From Actinoplanes nipponensis (GTDB lineage: Bacteria > Actinomycetota > Actinomycetes > Mycobacteriales > Micromonosporaceae), in the NCBI RefSeq assembly GCF_016862275.1, contig NZ_BOMQ01000026.1:62001-126000 (forward strand): 64,000 bases of DNA, read 5' to 3'. The notes under the pieces are model-generated. The model did no database searches. It was given only the letters and a program-made list of their open reading frames with translations, and was not told the DNA's origin. The translations under genes and the position numbers were made by a program. This document shows, in pieces, positions 36,777 to 45,836 of the stretch (position 1 is the first letter of the stretch; each line of letters begins with the position of its first letter).

Positions 36777-38561
36777 TCAGTGGCGGTTGTGGAGGGTCAG
36801 GGGGAAGGTGCCCTCGCCGACGGTGGTGAGGGTCCGGGTGTACTGGGCCAGGTAGGTGTCGAGGAAGGGGGAGCGGCCGCCCTGGGTCGGCACGTCGAAG
36901 CGCGGGTTCTGCAGGTCCAGGTGCAGGCGCGTCCGGGTGAGCCGGATCGTGTTGCCGCTCGGGGTGTCGAGCCAGCTGCCGCTGCCGATCGTGCCGATCT
37001 GGACGCCCAGCTGGTGGCCCACCTCGAAGGTCCAGTCGGTCGACTTGAGGTCGAAGGCCACGCGGCCGGGGCGTTCGATCAGGGACACGTTCTCGTCGAA
37101 CATCACCGCTGAGCCGCCCGGGGCGACGTCCCACAGGCGGACCATGACGTTGCCGGGGGCGTCGGCCCGCAACGAGATCCGTGGCGTCGCGGTGATGCGC
37201 AGGCGGGTCCTGGTGGGGGTGGACCAGCCGAAGAAGGTGTTCGCCTCGGCCGCGAGGCCGCTGATCGTGGCGGGCGGGGCCGGGTCCGTGTAGTGCTCCA
37301 TGTCCCATTGCCGGTCGGCGGGCGCGGCCAGGGTGGCCGGGGCGCCGTCGTCGATGTAGGCGCCGTCCGGCAGGTCCGCCACGGTGGAGGTCGTCGGGGT
37401 CGGCCAGGTCGGCTGGGCGCGCCAGGCGCCGGTGTTGTCCTCGATGGCGTACGCGGGGTCGTGGACCGCCGGCCTGATGCCCTTCAGGTAGCGGTCGTAG
37501 AAGCGCATGACCTCGTCGAAGAAGCCCGCGCGACCCTGCAGGAGCTGCCCCTGCTCGTTGGTGTCGTTGCCGCGGACGTGCTCCCACTGGCCCAGCCAGC
37601 CGCGCTCCGTGCCGCGGTGGTTGTCGAGGAACTCCTGCATGTCCTCGGGCTTGGTGTTGTTCTCGATGAAGCCCTGGGTGACGAAGAGCGGGGTGTCGGT
37701 GCCCTTCGCCTGCGCCGCCAGGTTGCGGGCGCGCCAGTACGGCGAGCTCAGGTCCGGGTTGTTGTTGTTCGTGAGGTTGTCGGACAGGCACTCGGGGTGG
37801 CTCTGCTCGTACGCCGCGTTGGCCTGGTAGCGGGCGGTGTCGTCCGGCAGCGGCTCGAGCGTGGCGATGCTGTTGTACGCGTTCGGCGTGCCGGTCACGT
37901 TCGGCCGGGGCACGCCGTTGCTGAACAGGTAGTTGTACATGTTCCACACCGGTTCCTGGGCGACGACCGCCTTGAGCGCCGGCAGGCGCAGGTTGTTGCC
38001 CACCAGGCCGGTCACGGCGTCGTACGACTTGCCGTACATGCCCACCCGGCCGGTCGACCACCGCCGCGTCGCCGCCCACTGGACGGCGGCCCGGACGTCC
38101 GCCTGCTCGCCGGGCCCCACCCAGTCGAGGCAGCCGGTGCTGCCGCCGAAGCCGCGCAGGTCGACCATGACGTAGGTGTAGCCGCGGGCGAACAGGCCGG
38201 TGCCGCTGGTGAAGTCGGCGAACCGGCTGGACGGTCCGGTCCGGCTCCACCCCTCCGGCCCGACCTGGCCCGCGTGGGCGAAGTAGGGTCCGACGGCGAG
38301 GATCACCGGCGTCCTGGCCTGGGCCGGCAGGTTCGCCGGGCGGAGCACGTCGGCGTGCAGTTCGGTGCCGCTGCGGTCCGCGGACGGGAAGTAGGCCTCC
38401 GTCCACACCGCACCCTCCGGGACCCGCGGGTTCTCCTCGTGGGTGACGCCGTCCGGCGCCGGTGCGGGTGGGGCGGCGGTCGCCGTGCCACTCACCGCGA
38501 GAGTCGTGATCGCGATCAGTGCGCCGGCCGCGGCGGCTGTCGTCCGCCTGCGAATGTTCAT
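36777..38561 (-). CDS. Secreted CocE/NonD-family hydrolase (X-Pro dipeptidyl-peptidase-like)
   Basis: A 594-aa exported serine hydrolase. The signal peptide is MNIRRRTTAAAAGALIAITT with cleavage near TATA-APP. The catalytic domain carries the nucleophile in GMYGKSYDAVTG (Ser of the X-Pro peptidase type), TYVMVDLRGFGGSTG, and a likely acid and His later (GQWEHVRG). The C-terminal 220 residues form the jelly-roll (FFGWSTPTRTRLRI, MVRLWDVAPGG) of the family. It would cut peptides after Pro or hydrolyse an ester outside the cell. ATG at 38561 has GGGAGG upstream. A terminator hairpin follows at 36723-36757. It stands alone, with no obvious regulator nearby. Confidence 0.88.
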   Translation of the reverse strand: MNIRRRTTAAAAGALIAITTLAVSGTATAAPPAPAPDGVTHEENPRVPEGAVWTEAYFPSADRSGTELHADVLRPANLPAQARTPVILAVGPYFAHAGQVGPEGWSRTGPSSRFADFTSGTGLFARGYTYVMVDLRGFGGSTGCLDWVGPGEQADVRAAVQWAATRRWSTGRVGMYGKSYDAVTGLVGNNLRLPALKAVVAQEPVWNMYNYLFSNGVPRPNVTGTPNAYNSIATLEPLPDDTARYQANAAYEQSHPECLSDNLTNNNNPDLSSPYWRARNLAAQAKGTDTPLFVTQGFIENNTKPEDMQEFLDNHRGTERGWLGQWEHVRGNDTNEQGQLLQGRAGFFDEVMRFYDRYLKGIRPAVHDPAYAIEDNTGAWRAQPTWPTPTTSTVADLPDGAYIDDGAPATLAAPADRQWDMEHYTDPAPPATISGLAAEANTFFGWSTPTRTRLRITATPRISLRADAPGNVMVRLWDVAPGGSAVMFDENVSLIERPGRVAFDLKSTDWTFEVGHQLGVQIGTIGSGSWLDTPSGNTIRLTRTRLHLDLQNPRFDVPTQGGRSPFLDTYLAQYTRTLTTVGEGTFPLTLHNRH

Positions 38562-38711
38562 CTGACCTCCCCGAGCGATAGAGCAGTGTCTCTGCGAACG
38601 TCGACGCTAGCGCGTCGGCATCCTCTTCGGACGGTCGCGGGTGAGCTTTCCGATGATCGGCGCTCCGGAGGGTCTGGGCCGGGCGGGCCGTCGGCCGTTA
38701 GGGTGAGCGGC

Positions 38712-39356
38712 GTGGACTGGGCGGCCTGGCACGACGACTACGACAACCCCGGATCCGTTCTCGCCGGCCGGCTCGCCGCCGTGCAGGCGATCATCCGAGG
38801 CGTCCTCGACGACCTGCCCGCCGGCCCGGTGACCGCGCTCAGCATGTGCGCCGGCCAGGGCCGCGACCTGATCGGGGCGCTCGCCGGGCACCCCCGCCGC
38901 GACGACGTCCGGGCCCGGCTGGTCGAGTTGGACCCGCGCAACGTGGCGGCGGCCGAGGCGGCCGTGCGGCGGGCCGGCCTCGCCGGCATCGAGGTGGTCC
39001 GCGGCGACGCCGGCCTGATGCGCCACTACCGCGACGTCGCGCCGGCCGACCTCGTGCTGGCCTGCGGGGTGTTCGGCAACCTGACCGACGCGGACGTGCT
39101 GCGCACGGTCGAGGCCTGCGCCCAACTGTGCCGCGAGGGCGGCACGGTGGTGTGGACCCGGCACCGGCGCCCGCCGGACCTGGTGCCGGTGATCGGCGAC
39201 TGGTTCGCGGCGCGCGGCTTCGAGCAGGTGTACCTCAGCGACCCGGCGGCGGGCTTCGGGGTGGGAGCGCACCGGCTGTGCCACCCGCCGAAGCGGCTGG
39301 ACGGCGGCGAGCGCATCTTCACCTTCGTGCCGGAGAAGCAGGCCTGCCTGCCCTGA
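38712..39356 (+). CDS. Class I SAM-dependent methyltransferase, leaderless
   Basis: A 214-aa protein. The AdoMet-binding motif I is VTALSMCAGQGRDLIGAL, the acidic residue after beta-2 is in LVELDPRN, and ACGVFGNLTDADVLRTVEAC is the motif IV area. It starts VDWAAWHDDYDNPGS, a pattern seen in actinomycete methyltransferases of unknown target. GTG at 38712 lies 7 bases after TAGGGT (38699-38704) and has no ribosome binding site, so it is probably leaderless; GTG at 38703 is within the -10 box. It converges with the SDR gene, stops 5 bases apart. Substrate unknown. Confidence 0.8.
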   Translation: MDWAAWHDDYDNPGSVLAGRLAAVQAIIRGVLDDLPAGPVTALSMCAGQGRDLIGALAGHPRRDDVRARLVELDPRNVAAAEAAVRRAGLAGIEVVRGDAGLMRHYRDVAPADLVLACGVFGNLTDADVLRTVEACAQLCREGGTVVWTRHRRPPDLVPVIGDWFAARGFEQVYLSDPAAGFGVGAHRLCHPPKRLDGGERIFTFVPEKQACLP

Positions 39357-39361
39357 CCCGC

Positions 39362-40870
39362 CTACCAGGCGATCGGGGCGTAGTCCTTCAGGAAGACGCC
39401 GTACAGGTCCTCGCCGCGCTCGCCGCGCACGACCGGGTCGTACACCCGGGCCGCGCCGTCGACCAGGTCCAGCGGGGCGTGGAAGCCCTCGTCGGCCAGC
39501 CGCATCTTGGTCGGGTGCGGGCGCTCGTCGGTGATCCAGCCGGTGTCCACGCTGGTCATCAGGATGCCGTCGGTGAACATCTCCGCGGCGCTGGTGCGGG
39601 TCAGCATGTTCAGCGCCGCCTTGGCCATGTTCGTGTGCGGGTGCCCGGCGCCTTTGTAGCCGCGGGCGAAGACGCCCTCCATGGCCGAGACGTTGACCAC
39701 GTAGCGGCGCGGGAACGGCGACCTCGTCATCGCCGCGCGCAGCCGGCTGACCAGCACGAACGGCGCGGTCACGTTGCACAGCTGGACCTCCAGCAGCTCG
39801 AGCGCGTCCACCTCGTGGACCTTGTCGCTCCAGCTGTTGGTCGGGGCCAGGTCGGGCACCAGCCCGCCCGCGTCGATCGCGGTCAGCGCGGCGATCCGGT
39901 CCGGGGTGGCCGAGCCGCCGGTCAGCGCCAGCGCGGTCAGCGCGTGCGGGCTGAAGGACGAGCCGTCGGTCAGCGACGCCGGGTGCGCCGCCATCGCGTG
40001 CCCGCCGAGGTACTCCAGCTCCGGCAGCGGACCGTCGGGCAGCGGCGCCGACTCCGCCGCCACCAGCGCCGCGTACGAGCCGGGCGAGCGCCGTACCGTC
40101 TGGGCCGCGTTGTTGATCAGGATGTCCAGCGGGCCGCGGGCCGCGACGGAGTCGGCCAGCGCGACCACCTGCCCGGGGTCGCGCAGGTCGATGCCGACCA
40201 CCCGCAGCCGGTGCAGCCAGTCCGCGCTGTCCGGCATGGCGGCGAAGCGCCGCACGGCGTCGTTCGGGAAGCGCGTGGTGATGGTGGTGTGCGCGCCGTC
40301 GCGCAGCAGCCGCAGCGCGATGTACATCCCGATCTTGGCGCGGCCGCCGGTGAGCAGCGCCCGGCGCCCGGTCAGGTCGGTGCGGGCGTCGCGGTGGCTG
40401 TGGTTCTTCGCCGCGCAGTCCGGGCAGAGCTGGTGGTAGAACGCGTCGACCCGCACGTACCGCTGCTTGCAGATGTAGCAGCCGCGCGGCTGGCGCAGGA
40501 TGCCCGCGCTGCGCGTGGTGGTCGCGGTGGCCAGCGGGATGCCGGCGGTCTCGTCGTCGATGCGGCTGGGCGCGCCGGTCGCCGTGGCGGCGGTCACCGC
40601 GCGGTCGTTGGCCAGGATCGCGTCGCGGCGGTCCCGGCGGCGGCGCAGCTTCACCGTCTTGAACAGCCCGGCGGTGGCCCGCCGGACGGCCACGGCGTCG
40701 GGGTGCTCCGGGTCGAGCTGCTCGGCCTCGGCGATGACGTCGAGGCAGAGGGCCAGGCGGTCGGCATCGATGCCCGCGGCCGGCCCGTCGGCGGCGCCGG
40801 CCGGGCCGGGCGTGACGCCGGTGGGACCGCCCGGCGCGGCGGACTCGTCCATGGTCGCGGTCATGCTCAT
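39362..40870 (-). CDS. Zinc-ribbon SDR-family protein lacking the usual catalytic Tyr
   Basis: A 502-aa protein. Residues 35-125 are helical with a basic part (VKLRRRRDRRDAI). A zinc ribbon follows (CYICK...YHQLCPDCAAK, about 130-155), then a Rossmann domain with the SDR cofactor motif LLTGGRAKIGMYIALRLL and DILINNAAQTV (NNA motif intact). The active-site region reads VSAMEGVFARGYKGAG then HPHTNMAKAALNML: where SDRs have YxxxK, this has TNMAK, so the Tyr is replaced by Thr. It may bind NAD(P) without classic oxidoreductase chemistry. ATG at 40870 is chosen; upstream open sequence is a shadow of the MmpL gene. It lies 110 bases after that gene in the same direction. Confidence 0.8.
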   Translation of the reverse strand: MSMTATMDESAAPGGPTGVTPGPAGAADGPAAGIDADRLALCLDVIAEAEQLDPEHPDAVAVRRATAGLFKTVKLRRRRDRRDAILANDRAVTAATATGAPSRIDDETAGIPLATATTTRSAGILRQPRGCYICKQRYVRVDAFYHQLCPDCAAKNHSHRDARTDLTGRRALLTGGRAKIGMYIALRLLRDGAHTTITTRFPNDAVRRFAAMPDSADWLHRLRVVGIDLRDPGQVVALADSVAARGPLDILINNAAQTVRRSPGSYAALVAAESAPLPDGPLPELEYLGGHAMAAHPASLTDGSSFSPHALTALALTGGSATPDRIAALTAIDAGGLVPDLAPTNSWSDKVHEVDALELLEVQLCNVTAPFVLVSRLRAAMTRSPFPRRYVVNVSAMEGVFARGYKGAGHPHTNMAKAALNMLTRTSAAEMFTDGILMTSVDTGWITDERPHPTKMRLADEGFHAPLDLVDGAARVYDPVVRGERGEDLYGVFLKDYAPIAW

Positions 40871-40980
40871 CCCGTCCCGGTAGAACCCCAACTCTCCCGG
40901 GGCATGGTACTGACTGCGCCGGGCGCCCGGCTGTGCGTGCCGCCCGGCGGGCCACAATAGCGGCAAGAACGCCATATCGG

Positions 40981-43857
40981 CTACTCGGGCGGGGGCAGCT
41001 CCAGGATCGCCGTGGTGTCCAGGCCGGGTTCCCGGCGCTCGCCGCCCTCTTCCCGCCGGGCGTCGTCGTCGCGGTCCTGATCCGCCGGGCGTGGGACGTC
41101 CTCGCCCGCGGGAGCCCGCTCGTCCGCGGCCGGATCGGTCCACGGCGCCGCACCGGCGGGCGCGGCGACCCGGTCGCCCAGGTCGACGGTGACCGGGTGA
41201 AGCTCCCCGGCGGCCGGGGCCGGGGAGGGCCCGGCGGAGGCCCCGGCCGGGGCCGACCCGTCGGACGCCTCGGGGGCGGGCCCGGCCGCCCGGGACGCGG
41301 TTGCGGCCTCCGGCTGGTCCAGGGTGATCCGCGACGACGCCGCGAGCGGCGCCGACCCGGCGATCGGATACCCGGCCGACGGATACCCGGCGGCCGGATA
41401 ACCGGCGGCGGAATACCCGCCGGCCGCCTCGCCGGAGACCGGCGCACCGGCCACGACGGGCCCGTCGCTTCGCTCGGCCCCCGGGCCCGCCGGGGACACC
41501 GGACCGTCGGGAGCGGAGGTGACCGAGACCTCCCGAGCGGGAGGGACCGGCGCGGCGGGGGAGACCGACGCGCTGCCGGCGACCGCCCCCGGGCCCGCCG
41601 GCCGGAACCACGAGGACGCCGGCTCCGGTGACGGCGGGTCGCCGCCGGCGCGCCCGGCCGGCGCGGGACGGGCGCCGCCCCCGTCGGGAGCCGCGTGCCG
41701 GCCCACCGACACCGTCGGGAACAGCTCCTCGTCCTCGTACTCCTGGAGCCCGGCCCGTTGCTGCAGCCGCCGCAGCGGCCCCGGCGCCCACCAGGCCGCG
41801 TCGCCCATCAGCTTCAGCACCGCCGGCACCAGCAGCATCCGGACCACGGTCGCGTCCAGCAGCAGCGCCACGATCATGCCGACGCCGATGAACCGCATGG
41901 TCGTCACCGACGACAGCGCGAACGCGCCGGTCACGACGATGAGCAGCAGCGCCGCCGCGCTGATCACCCGGCCGGTGCGGGCCAGGCCCGTGGTCACCGC
42001 CTCGGCCGTGGTCGCCCCGCGGGTGCGGGCCTCCACCATCCGCGACAGCAGGAACACCTCGTAGTCGGTGGACAGGCCGAAGACCACCGCGGCCATCAGC
42101 ACCACGATGCCCACCTCGGGCGGCGCCGGGGTGACCCGCAGCAGGCCCGCGCCGTGGCCGTCCTGGAAGATCCAGACCAGGATGCCGAACGTGGCGCTCA
42201 GGCTCAGCGCGCTCAGCACCACCGCCTTGACCGGCAGCAGCAGCGAGCCGAAGGCCAGGAACATCAGCACCAGGGTCGCGCCGACCAGCAGGCCCACCAT
42301 CAGCGGCAGCTGCTCCGCGGTCGCCGCCAGGCTGTCGACGTTGCGGGCGGTCGTGCCGCCGACCAGCACCTCCGTGCCGGCCGGGGCGGGCTGGGCGCGG
42401 ATGGCCCGGACCGCCTCGCGCGCCGCCGGGCTGAACGGGTCGGTGCCGGACAGGGTGGCCGTGTAGAGCAGGACGTCGCCGCCGCTGCCGGCCGGGGTGA
42501 TCGCGGCGACGCCCGGGACCTGCTTCAGCGCGGCCGCGAACGCCGTACCGGCCGGGGCTGCCGGCGCCGCGCCCTGCGTGCCGCGCAGCACCACCTGGAC
42601 GCCCGCGCTGCTCAGCGCCGGGAAGTCGGCCTTGAGGGTCTCGACGGCCTGCCGCGCCGGGTCGCCCGCCGGCAGGATCCGCTCGTCGTTCTCGCCGAAG
42701 CGCACCCCGGCGACGGGCGCGGCCAGCACCAGCAGCCCGACGAGGATCGGCAGCGCGACCAGCACCGGGCGGCGCAGCACCGCGCCGGCCAGCCGGGCCC
42801 AGCCGGTGCCGGCCGGGCGGTTCGTGCGCCGGCGCGGCAGCCGCACCGGCAGCTTGTCGACGCGGGGGCCGAGGACCGCCAGCAGGGCCGGCAGCAGGGT
42901 GAGCGACAGCAGCGCGGCCAGGGCGACGGCGGCCAGGCCGCCGTACGCCAGCGACTTGAGGAAGCCCTGCGGGAACAACATCAGGCCGGCCAGGGCGATC
43001 ATCAGCAGGGTGGCCGAGAAGATCACGGTACGCCCGGCGGTCGCCACGGTACGGGCCACCGCCTCCGCCGGCGTACGCCCGAAGCCCTGCTCCTCGCGGA
43101 ACCGCCCGACCATGAACAGCCCGTAGTCGATGGCCATGCCCAGCCCGAGCAGGCTGGCCACGTTGACGGCGAACGAGTTGACGTCGTGGCCGTACGCGAT
43201 CGCGTGCAGCACCCCCAGCGAGCCCAGCACCGCGCACCCGCCGACCAGCACCGGCAGCGACGCGGCGACCAGCGAGCCGAAGATGAGCAGCAGCAGGACC
43301 AGCACGATGGGCAGCGACACGGCCTCGGCGAAGGCCAGGTCACGGGTCGACAGGGCGGACGAGGCGTCGCTGAGCGGGGCGCCGCCGGCGAGCTGCGCCG
43401 TGGCCCCCTCGACCGCCAGCTGGTCGTCGATCTCCCGGTACGCCGTCAGCTTCTCGCCCTCGTCGTCGCCGGTCAGGGTCAGCACGGCCACGGCCCGCGA
43501 CCCGTCGGCGGACGCGTACTGCTCGGCCTTGTCCGGCCAGTACGACGCCACGGCCGTGACCGCCGTCCGCGGCAGCGCGGCGAGCCGGGCCTGCACCCGC
43601 CGGCCCAGCCCGGTGTCGTCGATGCCGCCGGCGACCGGCGTGTAGATGACCACCACGTCGCCGCCCTGCGCGCCCAGCTCGGCGCGGACGACCTCGGCCG
43701 CCCTCGTCGACTCGCTGCCCGGGTCGTTGTAGCCGCCCTCGGTCAGCTGGCCGAAGACGCCCAGTCCCCACATCCCGGCCGCGGCGACCGCCACGACCGT
43801 GCCCACCAGCACCGGCCATCGGAACCGGGCCACCCATGATCCCCAGGCGGCAAACAC
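40981..43857 (-). CDS. MmpL-family RND transporter
   Basis: A 958-aa inner-membrane protein with the twelve-helix MmpL layout in two repeats, each with a large extracellular loop. The conserved Asp-Tyr pairs are GLGMAIDYGLFMVGRFREEQGFGRT in the first repeat and FGLSTDYEVFLLSRMVEA in the second. It is expected to export a lipid or lipid-like metabolite using proton force. The last 230 residues (from about SVGRHAAPDGG) are a Pro/Ala/Gly/Ser-rich, probably unstructured cytoplasmic tail with short YPAAGYPSAGYP repeats, far longer than usual. GTG at 43857 is chosen because GGAGGGG lies 7 bases upstream and TM1 follows; in-frame GTGs at 43872 and 43887 lack this. Next upstream, 75 bases away, is a membrane-anchored protein gene. 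Confidence 0.88.
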   Translation of the reverse strand: MFAAWGSWVARFRWPVLVGTVVAVAAAGMWGLGVFGQLTEGGYNDPGSESTRAAEVVRAELGAQGGDVVVIYTPVAGGIDDTGLGRRVQARLAALPRTAVTAVASYWPDKAEQYASADGSRAVAVLTLTGDDEGEKLTAYREIDDQLAVEGATAQLAGGAPLSDASSALSTRDLAFAEAVSLPIVLVLLLLIFGSLVAASLPVLVGGCAVLGSLGVLHAIAYGHDVNSFAVNVASLLGLGMAIDYGLFMVGRFREEQGFGRTPAEAVARTVATAGRTVIFSATLLMIALAGLMLFPQGFLKSLAYGGLAAVALAALLSLTLLPALLAVLGPRVDKLPVRLPRRRTNRPAGTGWARLAGAVLRRPVLVALPILVGLLVLAAPVAGVRFGENDERILPAGDPARQAVETLKADFPALSSAGVQVVLRGTQGAAPAAPAGTAFAAALKQVPGVAAITPAGSGGDVLLYTATLSGTDPFSPAAREAVRAIRAQPAPAGTEVLVGGTTARNVDSLAATAEQLPLMVGLLVGATLVLMFLAFGSLLLPVKAVVLSALSLSATFGILVWIFQDGHGAGLLRVTPAPPEVGIVVLMAAVVFGLSTDYEVFLLSRMVEARTRGATTAEAVTTGLARTGRVISAAALLLIVVTGAFALSSVTTMRFIGVGMIVALLLDATVVRMLLVPAVLKLMGDAAWWAPGPLRRLQQRAGLQEYEDEELFPTVSVGRHAAPDGGGARPAPAGRAGGDPPSPEPASSWFRPAGPGAVAGSASVSPAAPVPPAREVSVTSAPDGPVSPAGPGAERSDGPVVAGAPVSGEAAGGYSAAGYPAAGYPSAGYPIAGSAPLAASSRITLDQPEAATASRAAGPAPEASDGSAPAGASAGPSPAPAAGELHPVTVDLGDRVAAPAGAAPWTDPAADERAPAGEDVPRPADQDRDDDARREEGGERREPGLDTTAILELPPPE

Positions 43858-43932
43858 GACGATCCCCTCCACACCCGCGTCCCGCACCCCACGGAACGCC
43901 CGGTCCTCCCACCCCGGAAGGACCGGCTCACC

Positions 43933-44931
43933 TCAGCGCAGCGTCGCCGCCTCGAGCGCGACGCCCCCGCAATCCTGGCTGAACGCCTCCTCGGTGATCC
44001 AGCTCAGGCTGATCTTGCCGTTCTTCGGCGCCCGGTACGTGATGACGAAGACCGCCGTGTCCAGGTTGTTGCCGCGTTCCTCGAACGTCGCGCTCGCTGC
44101 GGCGGAGCCGGTGGTCAGCTTCGCGGTGAGCTTGCCGCGCCCGGCCAGCGCCCCCACGTAGAGCCGCAGGGTGCGCGTCGCCGGGCCGGCCGGGGCCGAG
44201 ATGCTGAAGCCGTTGCCCTTGCCGCAGGTGCGGATGCCGGTCGGGGTGCCGTCGCTGGTGGCCACGGGGGAGCCACCGGACCAGCTGAACAGCTGCGGGC
44301 TGAAGCCGTGCCGGAAGCGCGGCGCGGTCGGCGCGCCCTCGAGGATCTGGAAGTCGCCGTCCTCGCGTCGTTCCAGGGAGAAGGTGCTCTGCTGGCCCCA
44401 GTGCACCCAGTCGCGGGTGCCCTCGGCGGACAGGTCGACCCGGCCGGGCAGGTCGCCGCGGGCCACCTTGACCGAGCCCCGGTCCGGCGGGGCGGGCGGT
44501 TTGCTGGTCGCCGGGGGCGGCGTGGTGCGGGCCTTCGACGGCGTGGGCGAGGGCGACGGCTCGTCCGAGGCGCTGGGCAGCGGGATGGGGAACTGGTCGG
44601 CCGGGCTGACCGGCAGGTTGCCGAGGGCCGGCGGCTGCGCCGGCGGGATCGCCTGCGGATCGTCGTCGCGGACCGCGCGGCTGAGGATGAACCCGAACGC
44701 CACCACGATCAGCACCCCGGCCAGGATCACCGCGGCGGGCATGAGGAACTCGCTCAGCCGGCGCGGCCGGTCCTCGAGCAGGTGCGGCGGCACGACCGCG
44801 CCCCGGCGGCCGGTCGTGCGGTAGCCGTAGCTGGTGCGCGGGGTGGCCGGGTAGGGCCGGCGGCGCCCGGCGTCGGACGGCCGTCCCTCGGACTCAGGCT
44901 GGCGACCAGTCGTGCGGTCGTCGTCCGGCAA
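43933..44931 (-). CDS. Membrane-anchored protein with an extracellular beta-sandwich-like domain
   Basis: A 332-aa protein. About 60 basic/Pro-rich cytoplasmic residues are followed by one transmembrane helix (FLMPAAVILAGVLIVVAFGFIL). Then comes a Pro/Ser/Thr-rich linker (SPSPTPSKARTTPPPATSKPP) and a C-terminal domain of about 170 residues. The latter (DWVHWGQQSTFSLERR, FSWSGGSPVATSDGT, GNGFSISAPAGPATRTLRLYVG) has the W-H-W-G and LRLYVG pattern of carbohydrate-binding-like or NEW2-type domains in secreted actinomycete proteins; I cannot name the family. TTG at 44931 has GGGAGGG upstream. It is transcribed ahead of the MmpL gene and may act with it at the cell surface. Confidence 0.65.
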   Translation of the reverse strand: MPDDDRTTGRQPESEGRPSDAGRRRPYPATPRTSYGYRTTGRRGAVVPPHLLEDRPRRLSEFLMPAAVILAGVLIVVAFGFILSRAVRDDDPQAIPPAQPPALGNLPVSPADQFPIPLPSASDEPSPSPTPSKARTTPPPATSKPPAPPDRGSVKVARGDLPGRVDLSAEGTRDWVHWGQQSTFSLERREDGDFQILEGAPTAPRFRHGFSPQLFSWSGGSPVATSDGTPTGIRTCGKGNGFSISAPAGPATRTLRLYVGALAGRGKLTAKLTTGSAAASATFEERGNNLDTAVFVITYRAPKNGKISLSWITEEAFSQDCGGVALEAATLR

Positions 44932-45229
44932 CCGACCCTCCCCGGTCGTTCGCGGGCGCGCGCCGACCGCCGGTGGCGGCCGGGCGGGTTGTCCCGAGTG
45001 CTGTGCAAGCAGTGAGTCGGTGCCGTGATGAGCGGCCGCCGTGGTGCTGTGGGGAGGTACACCGTCTCACCTTGCGTGAGTGACGGAGAAGAGCGAAATG
45101 AGTAACCGGCCGTCCGGATGATCACCGGGGTCGGGGGTTCGGCGGAGGTTCGCCCCGGGCCGGCCGGCGGCGGCGAGTACGGTGTCCGGAGTCTTCCCGC
45201 ATGTCCGCTGACAGGAGAGTCCGTAACCG

Positions 45230-45835
45230 ATGAGCGTCCAGGACAAGACCGGTACCAGTCGCCGGGGCCAGGCCCTGAGCGGCGCCTTCGCGGGTGTCGC
45301 CGTGATCGCCGTACTGGTCGCCGTCTATATCGGCATCCAGGTTTCCGACGACGACGACAAGCCCGTGCCCGCCGCCGCGGCCTCGGCGCCCGCCGACCCG
45401 GCCGCCGGGGCGCCCACCGAGCCCGCCCCGGCGCCCAGCCAGCCGGCCGCGCAGACGCCGCTGGACCCCGCGCTGCAGCAGCCGCCGGTGGTCAAGGCCG
45501 GCACCGGCAAGGTCACCGAGCTGAAGGTCACCGAGATCATCGCCGGCAAGGGCCCCAAGCTCCAGGCCGGCCAGACGATCCAGGCCAACTACGTGGGCGT
45601 GACCTACAAGGACGGCAAGGAGTTCGACTCGTCCTGGAAGACCGGCCAGCCGGCCCAGTTCCCGGTCGGCGCCGGCCAGCTCATCGAGGGCTGGGACAAG
45701 GGCCTGGTCGGCGTGGCCGTCGGCAGCCGGGTGCAGCTCGACATCCCCGCCGCGATGGCCTACGGCGACCCGGCCCCGCAGGGCCGCCCCGGCGGCGACC
45801 TGCGCTTCGTGGTCGACGTGCTGGCCGCCCAGTAG
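45230..45835 (+). CDS. Membrane-anchored FKBP-type peptidyl-prolyl isomerase
   Basis: A 201-aa protein. A short cytoplasmic N-terminus and one helix (AGVAVIAVLVAVYIGIQV) are followed by an Ala/Pro-rich linker. The FKBP domain runs from about residue 95 (KGPKLQAGQTIQANYVGVTYKDGKEFDSSW ... LIEGWDKGLVGVAVGSRVQLDIPAAMAYGD). The key residues of the FK506-binding pocket (Y, F/D of FDSSW, IEGWD, AYGD) are present, so it should be active outside the membrane, helping exported proteins fold. ATG at 45230 has GGAGAG 12 bases upstream. The 298-base gap on its left shows no gene. Confidence 0.9.
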   Translation: MSVQDKTGTSRRGQALSGAFAGVAVIAVLVAVYIGIQVSDDDDKPVPAAAASAPADPAAGAPTEPAPAPSQPAAQTPLDPALQQPPVVKAGTGKVTELKVTEIIAGKGPKLQAGQTIQANYVGVTYKDGKEFDSSWKTGQPAQFPVGAGQLIEGWDKGLVGVAVGSRVQLDIPAAMAYGDPAPQGRPGGDLRFVVDVLAAQ

Positions 45836-45836
45836 C

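Noticed and set aside
40871-43237. A 1291-residue version of the SDR protein reaching into the MmpL gene
   Set aside because: The upstream sequence is the MmpL gene read in the wrong frame. The ATG at 40870 begins the real protein.
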